A DNA stretch of 64,000 bases from Halictus rubicundus. Its lineage: Eukaryota > Arthropoda > Insecta > Hymenoptera > Halictidae. The position numbers and the translations under genes were made by a program. The DNA is taken from contig NC_135150.1 in assembly GCF_050948215.1 (NCBI RefSeq), positions 20,501,943-20,565,942 of the forward strand. Reading direction: 5' to 3'. The notes below the pieces were generated by a model. That model was given only the letters and a program-made list of their open reading frames with translations, had not been told where the DNA came from and made no database searches. Of this stretch, positions 11,441 through 24,010 are shown piece after piece. Within the stretch, counting starts at the first letter, position 1, and every line of letters begins with the position of its first letter.

Positions 11441-14040
11441 TTTTCGCATAAAATGTATGCATAAAAAGAGGAAATGACGCAGAATGAAAATATTCTATGT
11501 CGGAAAGAATGTTTGGCTTTTGAGTTGAAATAGCTTCGGGCCCAATGGATTAAAAATCCATGGCTGGCAGGTTGAAGAAACCACCATAGCCTGTCGAGCG
11601 ATTGAATCGTTATCAAACCAGGACAGCTTCACCAGTATACAGATATCCAACGTCCATGAGAATACCTCGATTCTCCTTCGAAAAACCAGCCCACGGGCCC
11701 CGACACAGGCCCCGTGGTATAGGATCGCGGGTCCCGTTGTTTTCATGGCGTCGGATGACGAAATGATCGTCTCAAGATTCGGTCGTGTAAGCGTCGGAAG
11801 GAAGGAAAGAGCTAACAGAGAAGAGAAGAGAACAGAAGGGACGAGGAGAATCAAAGGGAGTAGCTTTGCGGCTCTTAGGACGAAAAAGGGAGAGGTCCGG
11901 AGGACACGAGGGTGTTCCAAGGACTCCCCATCGCGAACGGTGGCGCGAGTTATTTCTCTGGGACGTAATTCACGTCGTAGGAGTAGGAGGTCGGTAAAGG
12001 GGAATGGCGAGGGGCGGGGGGAGAGGGAGGGGGAGAGGCATCAGGCCCCTCTCTTTCGCTCGCATTGTCCTGCGGTCTCGGGGCGCACCTTTGAGCTCCC
12101 GCATTCTGCGTAGCGTCACTTTATAATATTTACAGCCCTCCGCCAAATTCCTTCCGCGCCGTTTTATCTCGGTGAGTCTCACCGGGTATAGGGTGGAGAA
12201 GGGCTGGCCCCGGGGTCCTGGGCCCGTCGCCTCCGCGCGTCCCATTCCGTCGTTTCCTTCTCGGCGATTCGGGGCCAGAGAGCGCAGCGGCAGCCTTTGC
12301 TCGATTTTCTCCTCTTCCTTCGATCCCGCTCGCCGCTGTCTTCCAGGAGAGAAACGGATTTCGGGGCCTGGGGGGAGGGGGAGAGCTGGCCCAGGAAAGG
12401 AACAGGAAAAGAAGGAAACGAGAGAAAAAGGGAGAGGGCCCTAGCTAGCCCTCGAGGCGAAAGGGACCATCGAGGGCACCACGAAGGGGACCACGGGGGA
12501 ACCGTGAGGGGCACCATGAGGGGAGAGACGAAGGGGGCCCAGGAGAAACGAGGGAAGCGATCGTGCATGCGTCTTCTATTTGTTAGGAGGAAGAGAGGCC
12601 CTCGCCGCGCCGCCGGCTCGTAACCGCGGCCTCTTATAAGCCCCCCAATCGGACACATGAAAGCCAAAAGCCGAAACTTGTCGTTGATCTAGTGCTCCAC
12701 CGGCCGCTTAACTAGGGCCCGATACCTTCGGATAAGCCCCCCAGCCGGACCCCGCCGGGCCCCGCGCTCTCCCCGATCTCCTAACCATCGACGCGACGGT
12801 TCGACTGCGCGGGCCCGCCGTCATCTATTATATCCGCCAACCACCCTTTAGCGGGGACCGAACCACCGACTATCGGCTACCATGACTCTTCTGGGATCCA
12901 ACGATCCGCGAACATCGGGGGTGCACCGATCTCGAACCTTCTTACCGTGATCCGTCAACCTTGAGCGGCTCGTGGTTCTTTCCAGGGAATTTTCAATGTC
13001 CGATGACGTCGCATAATGTTCAAGATGTTGCTTTAATCCGTAGGTTTATTAGACCTCCCGATGTTTTTTGAAATGTTCAAATTCTGGGATGCCAGCAAAA
13101 ATGTGTTTTGGTCATTTCTGAGGGATCTTCGAAGTACTATCACACGGTCATCAACTCTTCAGGAACGACGAATTCTTCAGGAACGACAGAAAAGACAAAT
13201 ACGAGCATGTTTGTTTGTATGATTGACCTTCAAGTGACCATCGAAAGAGCAGTTCTTCAAGAAGCTTGTATTAATGTACGTCGACAAGACTCGTGCTTGC
13301 CATACACTACTAGGGTTCCATCAGCATAAACACTTTGCATATCAATCATACGATGATCCTTCGTCCGATCGAACATGTATATGTTGACCCTCCGTCATTC
13401 ATCAAGAATCATAAATTAATATACAAAGACCACGCTCCACGCGATTATTAGCAAAGCAAATATGACGATATTTCGGTCTAACGTGTCTTTATAAGTTCAT
13501 AAATTAGTGCTAACGTGTTCCTGATGAAGCGATGGTGTTCGACGGTAGAAGTGTTTATAGAGAAATTCCATCGTGATTTTTAGGGTTTTTGGTATTAAGA
13601 AATTCTTCCGGACGACTTCCTGCTCGGCAGAGCGAGTTTCACCGGCCGGAGACAGCGCCGTCTTGCAATTAAGAGGATTAAGATACCGATCGGAGATCGC
13701 TCGGTGTCCCGTAATTTGCAATCAGCCGGTGGCCGAGAGGCCGCGACAGGAATATCGGCGGGACATCCGCCGCGGATCGACCAAATCGACGATGTCTCCT
13801 CTCGCGACGTCTTTCGAGGCTTCCACAGGGGCCGTATCGCGTCATCTAGAAAAGCGGAGGGGCCCGTTCGCCGGGCGAAACTCGTCCAGCTCGTTCGACG
13901 AAGACGAGCAAGGTCTCTGGCTCGTCCTGTTCGGTTAGCAGAGCATCTGGTCAGTCTCTCTGAAGGGTTGGAGTCCTATAAGCTGGACTCAATCTTTCTA
14001 CCAATCTTCTGCTAACGTGGCTCCTCAATATTAGTTAAAT
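11441..14040. other. Gene-free segment with GC-rich core
   Basis: The core (11700-13000) is very GC-rich and G-rich on the plus strand (a G-run cluster at 12368-12384). All frames here are low complexity. A pair of identical words ATAAGCCCCCCA at 12636 and 12732, 96 bp apart, both followed by a CGGAC, is the only repeat seen. From 13020 the DNA is AT-richer, with a small direct duplication of TCTTCAGGAACGAC at about 13155-13190. No gene is recognisable. Confidence 0.4.
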
Positions 14041-14214
14041 ACAGGGATCCTGTATACATGTCGCCAAGATCTGGATGATATATGTCGCGGAATTATCCCC
14101 ACCACCTCAGGGTATACCACGTGAGGGGCCACGAAGCTCGAGAGGCCTCGGACGACACGCTCGGACACGACGCTGGCAAGACCCGTGCTGTTGACATATA
14201 TCGAGAATTCACTG
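14041..14214 (-). mobile_element. TA-MITE copy 2
   Basis: Reverse orientation. The arm nearest 14214 is the left-type arm (reverse complement CAGTGAATTCTCGATATATG), and the arm at 14041 is a degraded right-type arm. The inner words GGGTATACC and AATTATCCCC are retained. It lies 125 bp from copy 3 in the same orientation. Confidence 0.88.
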
Positions 14215-14339
14215 AAATGTCCTAACACGTTCTTTGGGTCGTTGCTGATCGCAGATGCTAATGGCAACCTATCATTTTCAAGTATTGCTGACCTATAAAA
14301 TCAAATGGTATCTTCGTGTACATCTCAATTTTTATGGTA

Positions 14340-14495
14340 CAGCGATTTCTCTATATATGTCGCCGAGGCCTGGATGATAAACGTCGCAGCCTCGGACGCC
14401 GAGGAGTATAAACAAAACACGGCTCGGGTATGTCGCCTGGACGATACACGACGCTGGCAAGATACGTGTTGTCGACATGTATCGAGAATTCACTG
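14340..14495 (-). mobile_element. TA-MITE copy 3 with intact TA flanks
   Basis: Both arms are intact (CAGCGATTTCTCTATATATG at 14340; the left-type arm ends at 14495), and TA directly flanks each side (14338-14339, 14496-14497). The middle is shortened, and the palindromic GGGGTATACCCC core is lost. Confidence 0.93.
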
Positions 14496-15529
14496 TACTG
14501 GTAAAAATCGACGAGGACGATTCATCTCATTGCATCCACTTAACAATGCATTCATTCATTACTGTTCGTCCCCGATTTCGCGTTAAAACACAAGGAATAA
14601 GGCACGAACTTTTGCACTGAATGAATCTAGCTGTGTCTACCTAATATGTCCAAGTGAAAATCACCAGAATACATTGGAAGTCTTCATTGATCCTTGTTCT
14701 TGTGTCAGATCAGTTCCTAATTTCGTTCTCGTCTGATGTAAGGATTCTCTTCTAGATCCAACACGAACAGAAATCAATAAAGCGATAATATTTAAGTATA
14801 AATGATGGGACATGTCTTAATTGAAAGTTTAGTAAAGAATGGCACAAATGACCTCAATAAGAATCTTGTGAACGAACCACATACATTTTCAGTCCATTTT
14901 CCACGAGGGCCAGCAGGCCTGGAATGGTGACTGTCCTTTTCACTGATCTGTTCGCCATCGAGGATCCTGAGGCTCGAAGGGAAAGAGGTTTTCTCGGGTA
15001 CAAGTGGGATTCACGGGAGCGTGGACGAGCGAGCCGGAGGCTTTTAAAAGTTGGCAGCCAGCCGAGATTCAAAGGATCGTGTTGCAACGCTCTTCCTCAA
15101 GGCTTCTCGCGCCGTTGCTGCTGCTGTGTACAGGCGTCCCGTAGGCGTCGAGCGTGTTAAACGCATTCCACCTTAGAGGTTACACGTTGCGAAACCCGCG
15201 TGCGTGAGCGTTGCGTCTCGTTAGCCGCGATTCGCGCGTCCTTGCCTCAAGTTCGCGTCACGAGCCGCGCATCCTGTCCGATAAGGAAAAGATCGGCCAC
15301 TTTGCGTGGCCGCGAATCTCTTGGTCGCGACCTCTGAGATTGATCCGCGAAACGATTCTATTCTTGGCCCGAGGGAACACTGAGAACCTCACTCAGACCC
15401 CTCGCGTTCGTAGACCAACCGTTTCATTCATTATGCGAAATTGATTTGTTCGACATTTTGTAAATGGTCAAGCAAATGGAAGTACACTCCTTTTAACATT
15501 TCCAGTGCCAACCCAGCAGCCTCGAAGTA
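14496..15529. other. Gene-free segment
   Basis: AT-rich to 14890, then CpG-richer to 15440, with short frames below 95 codons and nothing recognisable. Confidence 0.4.
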
Positions 15530-15703
15530 CAGTGAATTCTCGATATATGTCAACAACACGGGTCTTGTCAGCGACGTTTAACGTCCAGGAGACATGCCTC
15601 TCGAGCTTCTAGGACCCTCACGGGTAGTATACTCCGCGGTAGTGGGGATAATTCCGCGACGTTTATCATCCAGGTCTCGGCGACATATATCGAGAAATCA
15701 CTG
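15530..15703 (+). mobile_element. TA-MITE copy 4
   Basis: Complete arms with TA on both sides (15528-15529 and 15704-15705). Retains the inner words CGTCCAGGAGACAT, CCGCGGTAGTGGGGATAATT and GACGTTTATCATCCAGG; part of the middle module is missing. Confidence 0.95.
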
Positions 15704-16568
15704 TAATGTGTTTAGAAAATTCCATTAGGATCTATGAAATGCAAGAAGGTTGTAACTCTCAATCCTAAAATTTTAATTTTAATTTAATTCAATATTCAAT
15801 ACACATAAATTTATTTATAAATCTGGACAAATAATTTCGTCTCCCATTTCTGCAGGTCGCTGCACTTGAAGTGTTAATTAAACATGTCGTGGTTGTTTGT
15901 GCTGCTTCTTATTATAATAGAAGTTAAAATGGAAGCTGTCAGAATTCTTGAAAGTTCAAAATTATTGTTCGGCAAAACGACTTACTTGCGGCCTGTGTGG
16001 CTCCATCGGGATTTTTATTCCTCGTGGCAGATTCTATGAAATGCAAACAATATTTTACCAACTTTGGCGTCGTGATTTAAGGGGGTATATTATCAAAATA
16101 TTGTCATATTGAAAAATTCAGGAACGGAGAAGGTACGAAGACTTCATTAAAATCTGCAACGTGTAGGGAGATTACGCTGGTAATCATTGTAATAAATCTT
16201 GTCCAGTCTGACACTACCGAATAAATTTCTCCAATTCCTAGCAATATCTTATCGGTACCGACGCTCGGACCGTTAATAAACCAAAAAACTAGAAAGCTAA
16301 GGCTTTCATCACGCTTGACCAAAGAACTAAAGTAACCTCGCAGATCCAGCAGAATGTCCAGATCTGAGGTCAGACTCTTCTCTCGAATCGTTTCCAAAAA
16401 ATTGCACAACGCCCAAAAGCGTTTCGTGGCGTAATTTCCGCGAGTTTCTCTTTTTCGGAATCGCATGGAAGAAGTCCCCGGCAATCATGCTTATCTATCA
16501 GCTCTCTCGTCGAGCTACAATTCCGGCTGCAATTAATTACATCGACGTGGCTCGGTTTTCGGAGGACA

Positions 16569-16599
16569 TCTCTCTCTCTCTCTCTTTCTCTCTCTCTCA
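16569..16599. repeat. CT microsatellite
   Basis: (CT)n run of about 31 bp with one TTT interruption. Confidence 0.9.
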
Positions 16600-16826
16600 C
16601 TCTGTCTTGAGGGCTTTATATTTACGACTCTGGCTGGTTGTGCCGAGGTCCTCTTGGAGTAGCAGGAACATCGGTAGAAACGGAATTTCGACACAGGCAC
16701 ATCAAGGTTGGGCTAGACGTTCGAAATGTCACCCGTCGTGCTAAAAACAAAAGGAGACAACACACACCGACGAGATACGGCCAGGTGTCTGGGTACACGT
16801 CTCTCACGCCTTTGCCAGTCCTGCGA

Positions 16827-16885
16827 TCGTCTCGTCTCGTCCCGTCCCGTCTCGTCTCGTATCGAGTTGTCTCGGCTCGTCTCGT
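16827..16885. repeat. CTCGT pentanucleotide repeat
   Basis: About eleven tandem, partly mutated copies of the pentamer CTCGT (variants CCCGT, ATCGA, CTCGG). Confidence 0.85.
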
Positions 16886-18384
16886 TGACCGGCTTGGAAC
16901 GAGGTCGCCTAAACGCGCCGAGCTCCGGGGGAAAGTTCAATTTATGATGCTCGGTTTAGGCAGAACCGCCTGCCTTGGAATCCCGCGCCGATAATCACCG
17001 TTAACATACGCCGAAAGGTCGCCTCGTTTGGTGCGGACCTACTTGCAGCCGATGGAAGACGATTTTTAGGCGGACACGAGCTCCGCTCGCCGTCCTCGCC
17101 GATTTCCATCTTCGCGAACTTCTCCGGGCTATCTTCGATCTGGCGACATTAATTATACCGTCTTTTTGGTGCTCCGAGGAACTGCTTCTTCCCGTCGGGC
17201 CACGCGCGAAGCCAGTCGCAACCGTCGCGTCGCGTCGGCCGGTTTCGACGTGGCGACAGAAAAATCGAAACCGGAGAACCGACGAGACGACCGGCGTAAA
17301 ACGGTAAATCAGCGGCCACCGTTCTTCCCGGAGAGACCATTGGATCATGCGGGAAGGACGCTTTGCGGTTGCGGGGATGCTGCGATTTGTGGAATGTCGC
17401 GCTCGATGTCGTTCTGCGACGCGATCTGCGGTTGCCGCGACCGGTTAAGCGTTTTGACGCGGTCCGCGGTCTAGGGATTAATGTTTTGCTTCGTGTGCAT
17501 GCAGATTCGATCGAGATTTCTCTCTTTCTTCGGTACAAACTTTAATGCCGGTGTTTCGCAATTTTTAAAATTTTTTCTGATTTTTAAAGTACTCTATTGA
17601 TCTATTTCTCGCTTTTATAATTGTAATAAGTTGACGATAATACAATCGGCACTGCTACATTCTTTTAATCTTTCTACCGTTTCAAATTTCACTCATTTTT
17701 GCTTGTGGATTTTATGCATTTGTGGCAAAAATGAGTAGATGCAACTCGACACAGTGCAGATACAGGAAGAATTGAATAGCAACGATATATTAACTTCGAC
17801 CTAGTAAAATTATCAAAGAACGGAAAATTTTATTGACTGGCTCCTACTTCTTGTAACAAATATTGAATACACGAAGTAGATGCCGAAGGGGTGTCTGACG
17901 CGAAGGGAGTGTTTCCGCGTAAAATCATTCTCGGAGACTAGTTTCTCCGACAGTGACTCGATTTTTGCGAAAACTAGCCGACCCTGGTGTTGCAGCTTCG
18001 ATGGCCGTTCTCCGGAGGAATTCGCCGGAAGTGGCCGGTGCACGGTGCGCTCGGTTAACTGGCGCAATCGCGTCCGCGCCGATCCTCCTCCGCGCAATCA
18101 AACCCAATATCCCGGAGTATCGCTTGTCGCGCACGGCATGACAGCCTCGTTCTCGTAGGAAATTTCCAGCGACGTAGAATCTGGTCTCGCGACACGTACC
18201 CGTGTGGAATTCACGAAACAGATCGGCCGATCGGAACACGACTCGTTCAAACGAGCGACCGCCACGCTGCTGCTGCCAGGAAAAAAGCTTCGAGGTTCGT
18301 TTGTACGCGTGCGTGCGACCGTCCAGTTGCGAGTTCTCTGTACAGTGTATTCACCGAACCCATGGACCGTACATCGGTCGCCAC

Positions 18385-18470
18385 AGCATATGTATACATA
18401 TACACACATATGTACTTATATACGTTTATATACTCAGGTATATATGTATACATGCCTGTGTGTACATATG
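18385..18470. repeat. Alternating TATG/CATA simple repeat
   Basis: A run of alternating pyrimidine-purine words (ATATGTATACATATA, ACACATATGTAC, TATATGTATACATG) with local dyad symmetry. It can form cruciforms; no function is visible. Confidence 0.8.
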
Positions 18471-18783
18471 TACAATATAAATGGTCTAGAGCCGCGATCC
18501 CGCTCGCCTTCGTCACCGCGGAATTACGCAATAAGTAGAAGTCGTTTGGTTGGCTTCGACTGCTCGTTGGACGTTTCCACGGAGCTCGGTCGTCTCGCGA
18601 AGATAGAAACGATTCCGTGCCGATCGTTTCCTCTTGCTGAAACCGATGCGTTTCTTGCGGAGAGGCCTGCACAGGCGCCACTGGAAAAAAAGCTGGTCGT
18701 CGCTCGCAGAGTCACAATCGATTTAGTACACGTCGGTTCTTGTGCTTGAAGTTTTCATTTATTTCGTCGTTGCTCCCGGCTTC

Positions 18784-18832
18784 GCACCTGAGAATTGCTT
18801 AGGCATAGATTCGGAATCTATGAGCAAGGTGC
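18784..18832. other. Nested hairpin
   Basis: An outer stem GCACC/GGTGC (18784-18788 with 18828-18832) encloses a perfect 19-base palindrome CATAGATTCGGAATCTATG at 18804-18822. The structure is about 49 bases and too short for a typical microRNA precursor. It may be a decayed element end or a chance structure. Confidence 0.35.
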
Positions 18833-19119
18833 TATACAAGCTTTGACTGAGACCGGAACTGTTCTGTGGCGCCCAGTAGAAACGAAACTGTGTTTTCACC
18901 ATTTTTCACGTAACGATGACTTTTCCGATGATTTTTCTCCGCAAATAATTGTAGTCTTTGTACGATGAAGGGTCCGAGACCAGCTGCTTTTAATGACACG
19001 AGAACTCTATTGGAACTGAATCACAGATCGAAAATCACATTTCCATTTTTCGAAGAATTGTCGATATTTAAATTGTGACAATGTCGCAAAAACAAATAGT
19101 ACAACTATGAGCCTGGACT

Positions 19120-19610
19120 CATTTCAAAGCTCGAAGCCTCTCCTTTGGCATAGCAACATACATTCTCCCCTGAGATATTTTCACACGATGTAGCAGGTGT
19201 GAAACTGGCGACCCATTTTGCCACAAATATATTGCAAATTCAAACGACTCCGGAAACTTTCAAAAATTTCTTCCGCGATTGAAAATGCCATAGATTGGAA
19301 GCTTGCAGCCTCCCCTTTGCAACGAACATTTAAAAATCGATGTACGATTTTTTTCACTGTTTTAATGGAACAAAAATGAGGATCAAGTTTGGTCGTGTAA
19401 AGTCCTCGCAGTGTAACTTATACTGCTGTAAAGTCGGCGGCACGTTTCTCGTTCGAAGTTCGATAAAACGAGTGAAAAAAATCGTACATCAATTTTCAAG
19501 ATGTCGTTGCAAAGAGAGAGCCTCAATCTTTAAATCTGTGGTGATTTCAATGACGAAGAAAATTTTCAAAGTTTTCACAGGCGGTTACCGTCTCTATTAG
19601 GCATTTATAA
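19120..19610 (+). repeat. Dispersed repeat sharing an open frame with 43356-43510
   Basis: At 19463-19570 the sequence (words GTGAAAAAAATCGTACATCA, TCAATCTTTAAATC) aligns without gaps to 43388-43495. The frame is open in both; the peptides share VKKI, HQF, RCKE, ASIFKS and a KK/KF tail. The left part contains a second diverged pair (GCCTCTCCTTTGGCATAGC near 19136 and GCCTCCCCTTTGCAACGAA near 19309). I do not recognise the protein. It could be a fossil of a coding transposon or a non-coding repeat. Confidence 0.55.
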
Positions 19611-19732
19611 CGAAAACGAACACAGTTTAATACCGTCGACAGATTAAGAGAATTTAAAAATATCAATGTGTTAGTTTGAGCTGATTAAAGTCATTAAAGA
19701 AAGGATAAAATGTTTATTTCGGGTTCTGTTTA

Positions 19733-19766
19733 GCACAATTTTTATTTTGCATCAGGATCCGCTCAG
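19733..19766 (-). repeat. Dispersed GACTGCGGATC motif, copy 3
   Basis: On the minus strand the sequence reads GAGCGGATCCTGATGCAAAA followed by TAAAAATTGTGC, matching the consensus including the downstream AATAAAAATTGT half. Confidence 0.6.
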
Positions 19767-21151
19767 CTAAGTCCCACCTCGTCTATCCTTGATCTGAGAG
19801 CTTTACCAACCGATTTGCGACCCCTTTGCATCAGATTTAAAACAGTATCCCGGGACCAACGGCCAGCAGAAATCAGCGCAGCATGAATTTCCAACGTTGC
19901 ATCATCACTACGGAGGTAGAATGAGCTCGCCGAGGCGCGTTAATTGATAACGCACAGGGCATCTTCGTGGGTACCCGTTTTCTCCGTGGTGGTTAGGATG
20001 CTGTATCAGTATAGAAGGTTGGATCGGGTCGGGCAGGGTCGAGCTGGGCGTAAATTACCGTCGACTGGCACGACCTCGAGGCTCCTACTCGGACGAGAGT
20101 AGGCAGTAGCTGGACGATCGAGCCGCGATCGAGATAACGGGGCTTAAACGTACCTAAGGCGTTTCGTCTACCACGACGACGCACCAAAGTGCTGCTCTCA
20201 AGGCCGGTTCTACACGTAGGGGTTACTCGACATCGATAGCTTCGCCTCGATCCCGACGAAGTCGCTTTTAGAACCGATCCTGCCACTTTCCACGTTTCTA
20301 CCCTGCCCCGGGACTTTCACTCGATTTTCATGACAGCTTCAGCACTGACACGAAACTCCAGTCTCGGCAACGTGGGAATGTGAGAATAAAAATGTTCGTT
20401 GCAATCGATCGCTGGAAAATGTCCTCCGATCGTTCCGCAAATCTTGCCTTCTGGTGTCGAGTGTCTTCAGTTTCAATTTAATCCTTTGCCGTTGATAAAC
20501 AGAATCCTTTGATCACGAGTGAATAGGATTTTTTTAGTAGAACTTGAGGAAGATTCTTATGGGTTCCTTTTTTTTTTTTTTTGTAAAGCTAATCTGTTCT
20601 TGCTAGAGACACAATGGAGCAACCTTAAATCGATTTTACACTTTTCATTTTATTTTAGCATTTGCTATTTTATTCTCAGTTATTATTCATCTTTTCGTTT
20701 TACATTCTTCAGGATGTAACAACCCCATAGGATCAGTAAACTAAATTTTATTCAATTAATTTTCAATTTTCTGTTCGATCAGAAAGAATTTGCACCTGAT
20801 GACCGAATTTTCTATGACAATATTTTTCCTCCGATTTTACATAATGAATTGCATTTAATAGTATAACCATGAAGGCTGGCTGAAATTAATTCTAGTAGCG
20901 ATCCTGCTGATAGATAACAACTGTCTGACAAGCTTCACCTTTCCTGTCTTATTTGCAACGATTAAATTATGTTAATTTAATGGGCATTTTTGGAGGATGA
21001 TTGTACGATACTCAACCTATGAAATGTCAGAATCGAAGATATGTATATTCTTTCGCTTCCCTCGAGCATTAATCACCACCCTCCTGACTTGTGTGTCCGT
21101 CTTCCACGGTTTGGAAGAAGAGGACTGAAAAAAATTCATTAGCCCAGTGAC
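19767..21151. other. Gene-free segment
   Basis: CpG-rich to about 20350, then AT-rich, with a T15 run at 20568-20582. No frame over 97 codons and no recognised family. Confidence 0.4.
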
Positions 21152-21155
21152 TTAA

Positions 21156-21466
21156 CCTCTTCAGCACGGCGCGGTCGTCAGCAATTCTGTCTCCAAAAGC
21201 CGCTATAGTGGCGTACAGTGCTTAACACTGTGGCTGCCCAACTAGAAACCTCAGAAATTCAATAAAATCAAAGTGTTATTGAATGAAATAAAAATTGAAA
21301 CAAATTAAATGTATGATAGTGAGTGGTCCTCCAACTTCCTGGAATTTTACAGATTCTAATCAAATTTGGTACAATAAATATACTAACGTAAAAATTCATT
21401 TTAAAACACGGACACATAATTCCGTCACCCACATATGGGTGACATGGCAGTCACCGTGTCAAGAGG
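21156..21466 (+). mobile_element. TTAA-flanked miniature element, type T3 (311 bp)
   Basis: Flanked by TTAA on both sides (21152-21155, 21467-21470). The left end CCTCTTCAGCACGGCG and the right end, read on the other strand as CCTCTTGACACGGTG, form an imperfect inverted repeat. TTAA target duplication with CC-starting ends is typical of piggyBac-type elements (known biology). A second dyad, GTCACCCACATATGGGTGAC, lies at 21424-21443. It carries no transposase. Confidence 0.7.
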
Positions 21467-21849
21467 TTAATCGGCGCAGCGATCAAATCCGAAATAAGAT
21501 GAAATAGACACCGACAGGAACCGATTAATTTTCATTCACAGTGTCGCAAGAGGAAGCAACAGGGGCACGGACTCTCTGATCTCGGTTCGGTCGCGTTAGA
21601 ATCGTCCGCGTCGTTGGAAGGTGAACTACATATTATTCCGCGGCGGACCCAGAAACCGTGGATAAACGGTCGAGGAAAGAAAGAAAAAGAAGAAAAATGG
21701 GAGAGAGAGAAATAAAAAGAAGGAGAGGCGAGATAGTAGTCACAGATCCGAAGGTATCGGAGTGTCTAAAACCGGTACGAGAGAGCGGCGGCGATCGCGT
21801 ATCGAACGAGGACGGCGCGGTGCGGAGAGCCGACTCGACGAGAGAGTAA

Positions 21850-21871
21850 GAAAGAGAGAGAGAGAGAGAGA
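21850..21871. repeat. GA microsatellite
   Basis: Short (GA)n run of about 22 bp inside a purine-rich stretch (21660-21900). Confidence 0.85.
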
Positions 21872-22932
21872 ACGAAAAAAGAAGTGGAAAAAATGAAACC
21901 TGAATTTTCGATCGGCGATCGTCGTAGATCGAGATAAAGCCGGAGGTAAACGGAAGCCAGGCGACACTGGTTCGTGGCCAGGCTTTCGGCCGGAGCTGTT
22001 AAGAGTTGGGAGCGGCTCCGTGACAGAACTGGTCTTAGAACGGACCTCCGAGACCTTCCTCGAGGACTATCGCGACTACAGTACTCGTAGTACCCGCGGT
22101 TCCACGGTCTTTACGCCGCCTGAAACGTTTCGTCTCGCTTCATTTTGTTTCATCGATGCAATTCTACATCGACGATCGACGAGAACTTCATCGACAGCGA
22201 ACTTCGTCGATACTTGCTCACCGATACGCTTAGGTCAACCGACGATCATTTTGTAGACGATATGTTCACTCAGTGGCCACTTCTAGCGAGTTTACCGGTT
22301 AGATAAAGTGCGGTTGTTTTTGGACAATACTAAACTGATAATGGAATCCGAGATAGATTTAATCCTGATGCAGCTACTGTTCCTGATACCGGTACGATTG
22401 ATTCAATTGAGAAGTGAAACGTTGTACTTCATGCTTCGAATATGCACGAGACTGGTGCACCATGTATGTATGTAATCAAGCCTTCTTGCAGGTGATTTTT
22501 CGGAGGATTTTCAAACGTTATTTAACATTGATATCGTTCCCCAAAAATTCTGCACTCTGTTTAAAAATCATTCGTGAAGCTTCTGTCTTTCGTGGAGCCA
22601 ACAACTACAAGCACTCCGCTCGAATTTCGATGAACTAGTCCGTGAAAATCTATATTCTCGTAGAGGCCACCAGTTGATTATCGCAGTTCATTAATTAACC
22701 GGCGAATCGCCCGACACCGAGCCGAAAAATTCCCGCAGAACCGAAAGTGATTTAATCTTTAAATCCGCCGATTTTCCCGCGGCGATAATAAACGTTTCTG
22801 TCGCCTCATGCCGGTGTAAATTATGCAAAAGTTAACGCGTCGCGGTGAGTTCTAGGCTGACCGCCTGGTTGCAAAACCGTCTAGCGTCTTTTTCAAGAAT
22901 TTATGAAGAGGCTCTCTCGCTCTGCGCCAGAT

Positions 22933-22945
22933 CGAGAGAGTGAGT

Positions 22946-23034
<89 letters not shown>
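22933..23034. repeat. Long GA microsatellite
   Basis: About 100 bp of (GA)n with a few GAGT units; the longest GA tract in the window. The minus-strand frame over it is only a serine/leucine repeat. Confidence 0.96.
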
Positions 23035-24010
23035 CTGCACCGGCCCGAGAGCGCGTTTTATGGAGATCGTAAAGTTTTAACTATATTCGAGACAACAGTA
23101 TCGGGACAGCGGGGAAAATGAATCGCGCGTTTACGCGGACGATCGAGGCGGCGCGTAACGCGTCGAACGATCAATTTATATCTGTTTCGCCGGCGCGGTT
23201 CGTTCGCCGTTTATCGAGTTTATTTATCTGCGTATTCGCGCCCGCGGGGGCCGCCCTCGAAAAACGTCTTCCGAGAGAGAAAGAATAAGAGAGGAAAAGA
23301 GAGAGAGAGAGCGCGCTGCGATCGATCTCTAGCGACCCGCCGATTCCGGATTCCGCGAATCAATTTTCCCCGATCATATCCCGTAGTCCCGGGTCCCGGG
23401 TTCCTGTGTGTGCACGCGCGTCGAATGAACTCGTCCGATGGGTAGGAGAGGGTGCCGCAGGTATTTACCTGCGCCGGTGTGCGCCGCACGAAAGCCACAA
23501 GGTTGGGCCGCATTAATAAAACAAACACAATGTACGACGCAATTCTGCATACAAGTAGGCTGTCCGTCCCCGAGGCGACGGTTTCCACGTACGATCGACA
23601 GCTACAATCTCGAGAACGCCGGACACACCGCACGTCGGACGAGCATCGCCGTTGTCTCTATCCCCTGACTCTGCCGGAGCTGGCTGCCTCGTCTCGCCCC
23701 GCGTCCGAGCTGCTATCTCCCTCTGATTATGTTACCAGCCTTTTCCGTCCGCCAGCTTCCGTTGAGCCTTCGAGTTCGATCAGTTTCTCGATTGGATGCG
23801 CGAGCGATTAGCCGCGCCAAGTTTGAAAAATCCTGTGTGTGAGGATTCGATGGTGGATGAAAGTGCTCTTTGCAATGGTAGCGCTCTAAAATTGGTGGAG
23901 AGGGAATTTTTGGTTAGGGGATGTCGTAAGAAGTAGGAGCAGAGAGGTAAGGTTGCGTTTTGAGTAGTACAATTACTGTTTACGTGTTGCCCAGACTCGG
24001 TTACCTACAG

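Larger units (their letters stand above)
15704..19119. other. Gene-free segment with simple repeats
   Basis: AT-rich to 16480, then alternating CpG-rich and AT-rich DNA. A minus-strand frame at 16104-16484 (126 codons) is long for its AT-rich setting, but its translation shows no domain. The rest holds microsatellites and a small hairpin listed separately. The part around 17600-17760 shares loose similarity (AATTGTAATAAG, TTTCACTCATTTTTGC) with 38370 and 39980, suggesting decayed dispersed repeats. Confidence 0.4.
21471..24010. other. Gene-free segment with GA tracts
   Basis: Apparently single-copy DNA, CpG-rich at 21540-22260 and 23040-23820. The block 22640-22850 contains homeodomain-like TTAATTAA words amid balanced base composition and might be regulatory, but that is a guess. 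Frames up to 137 codons at 23220-23811 lie on both strands in CpG-rich DNA and show no domain. Confidence 0.35.
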
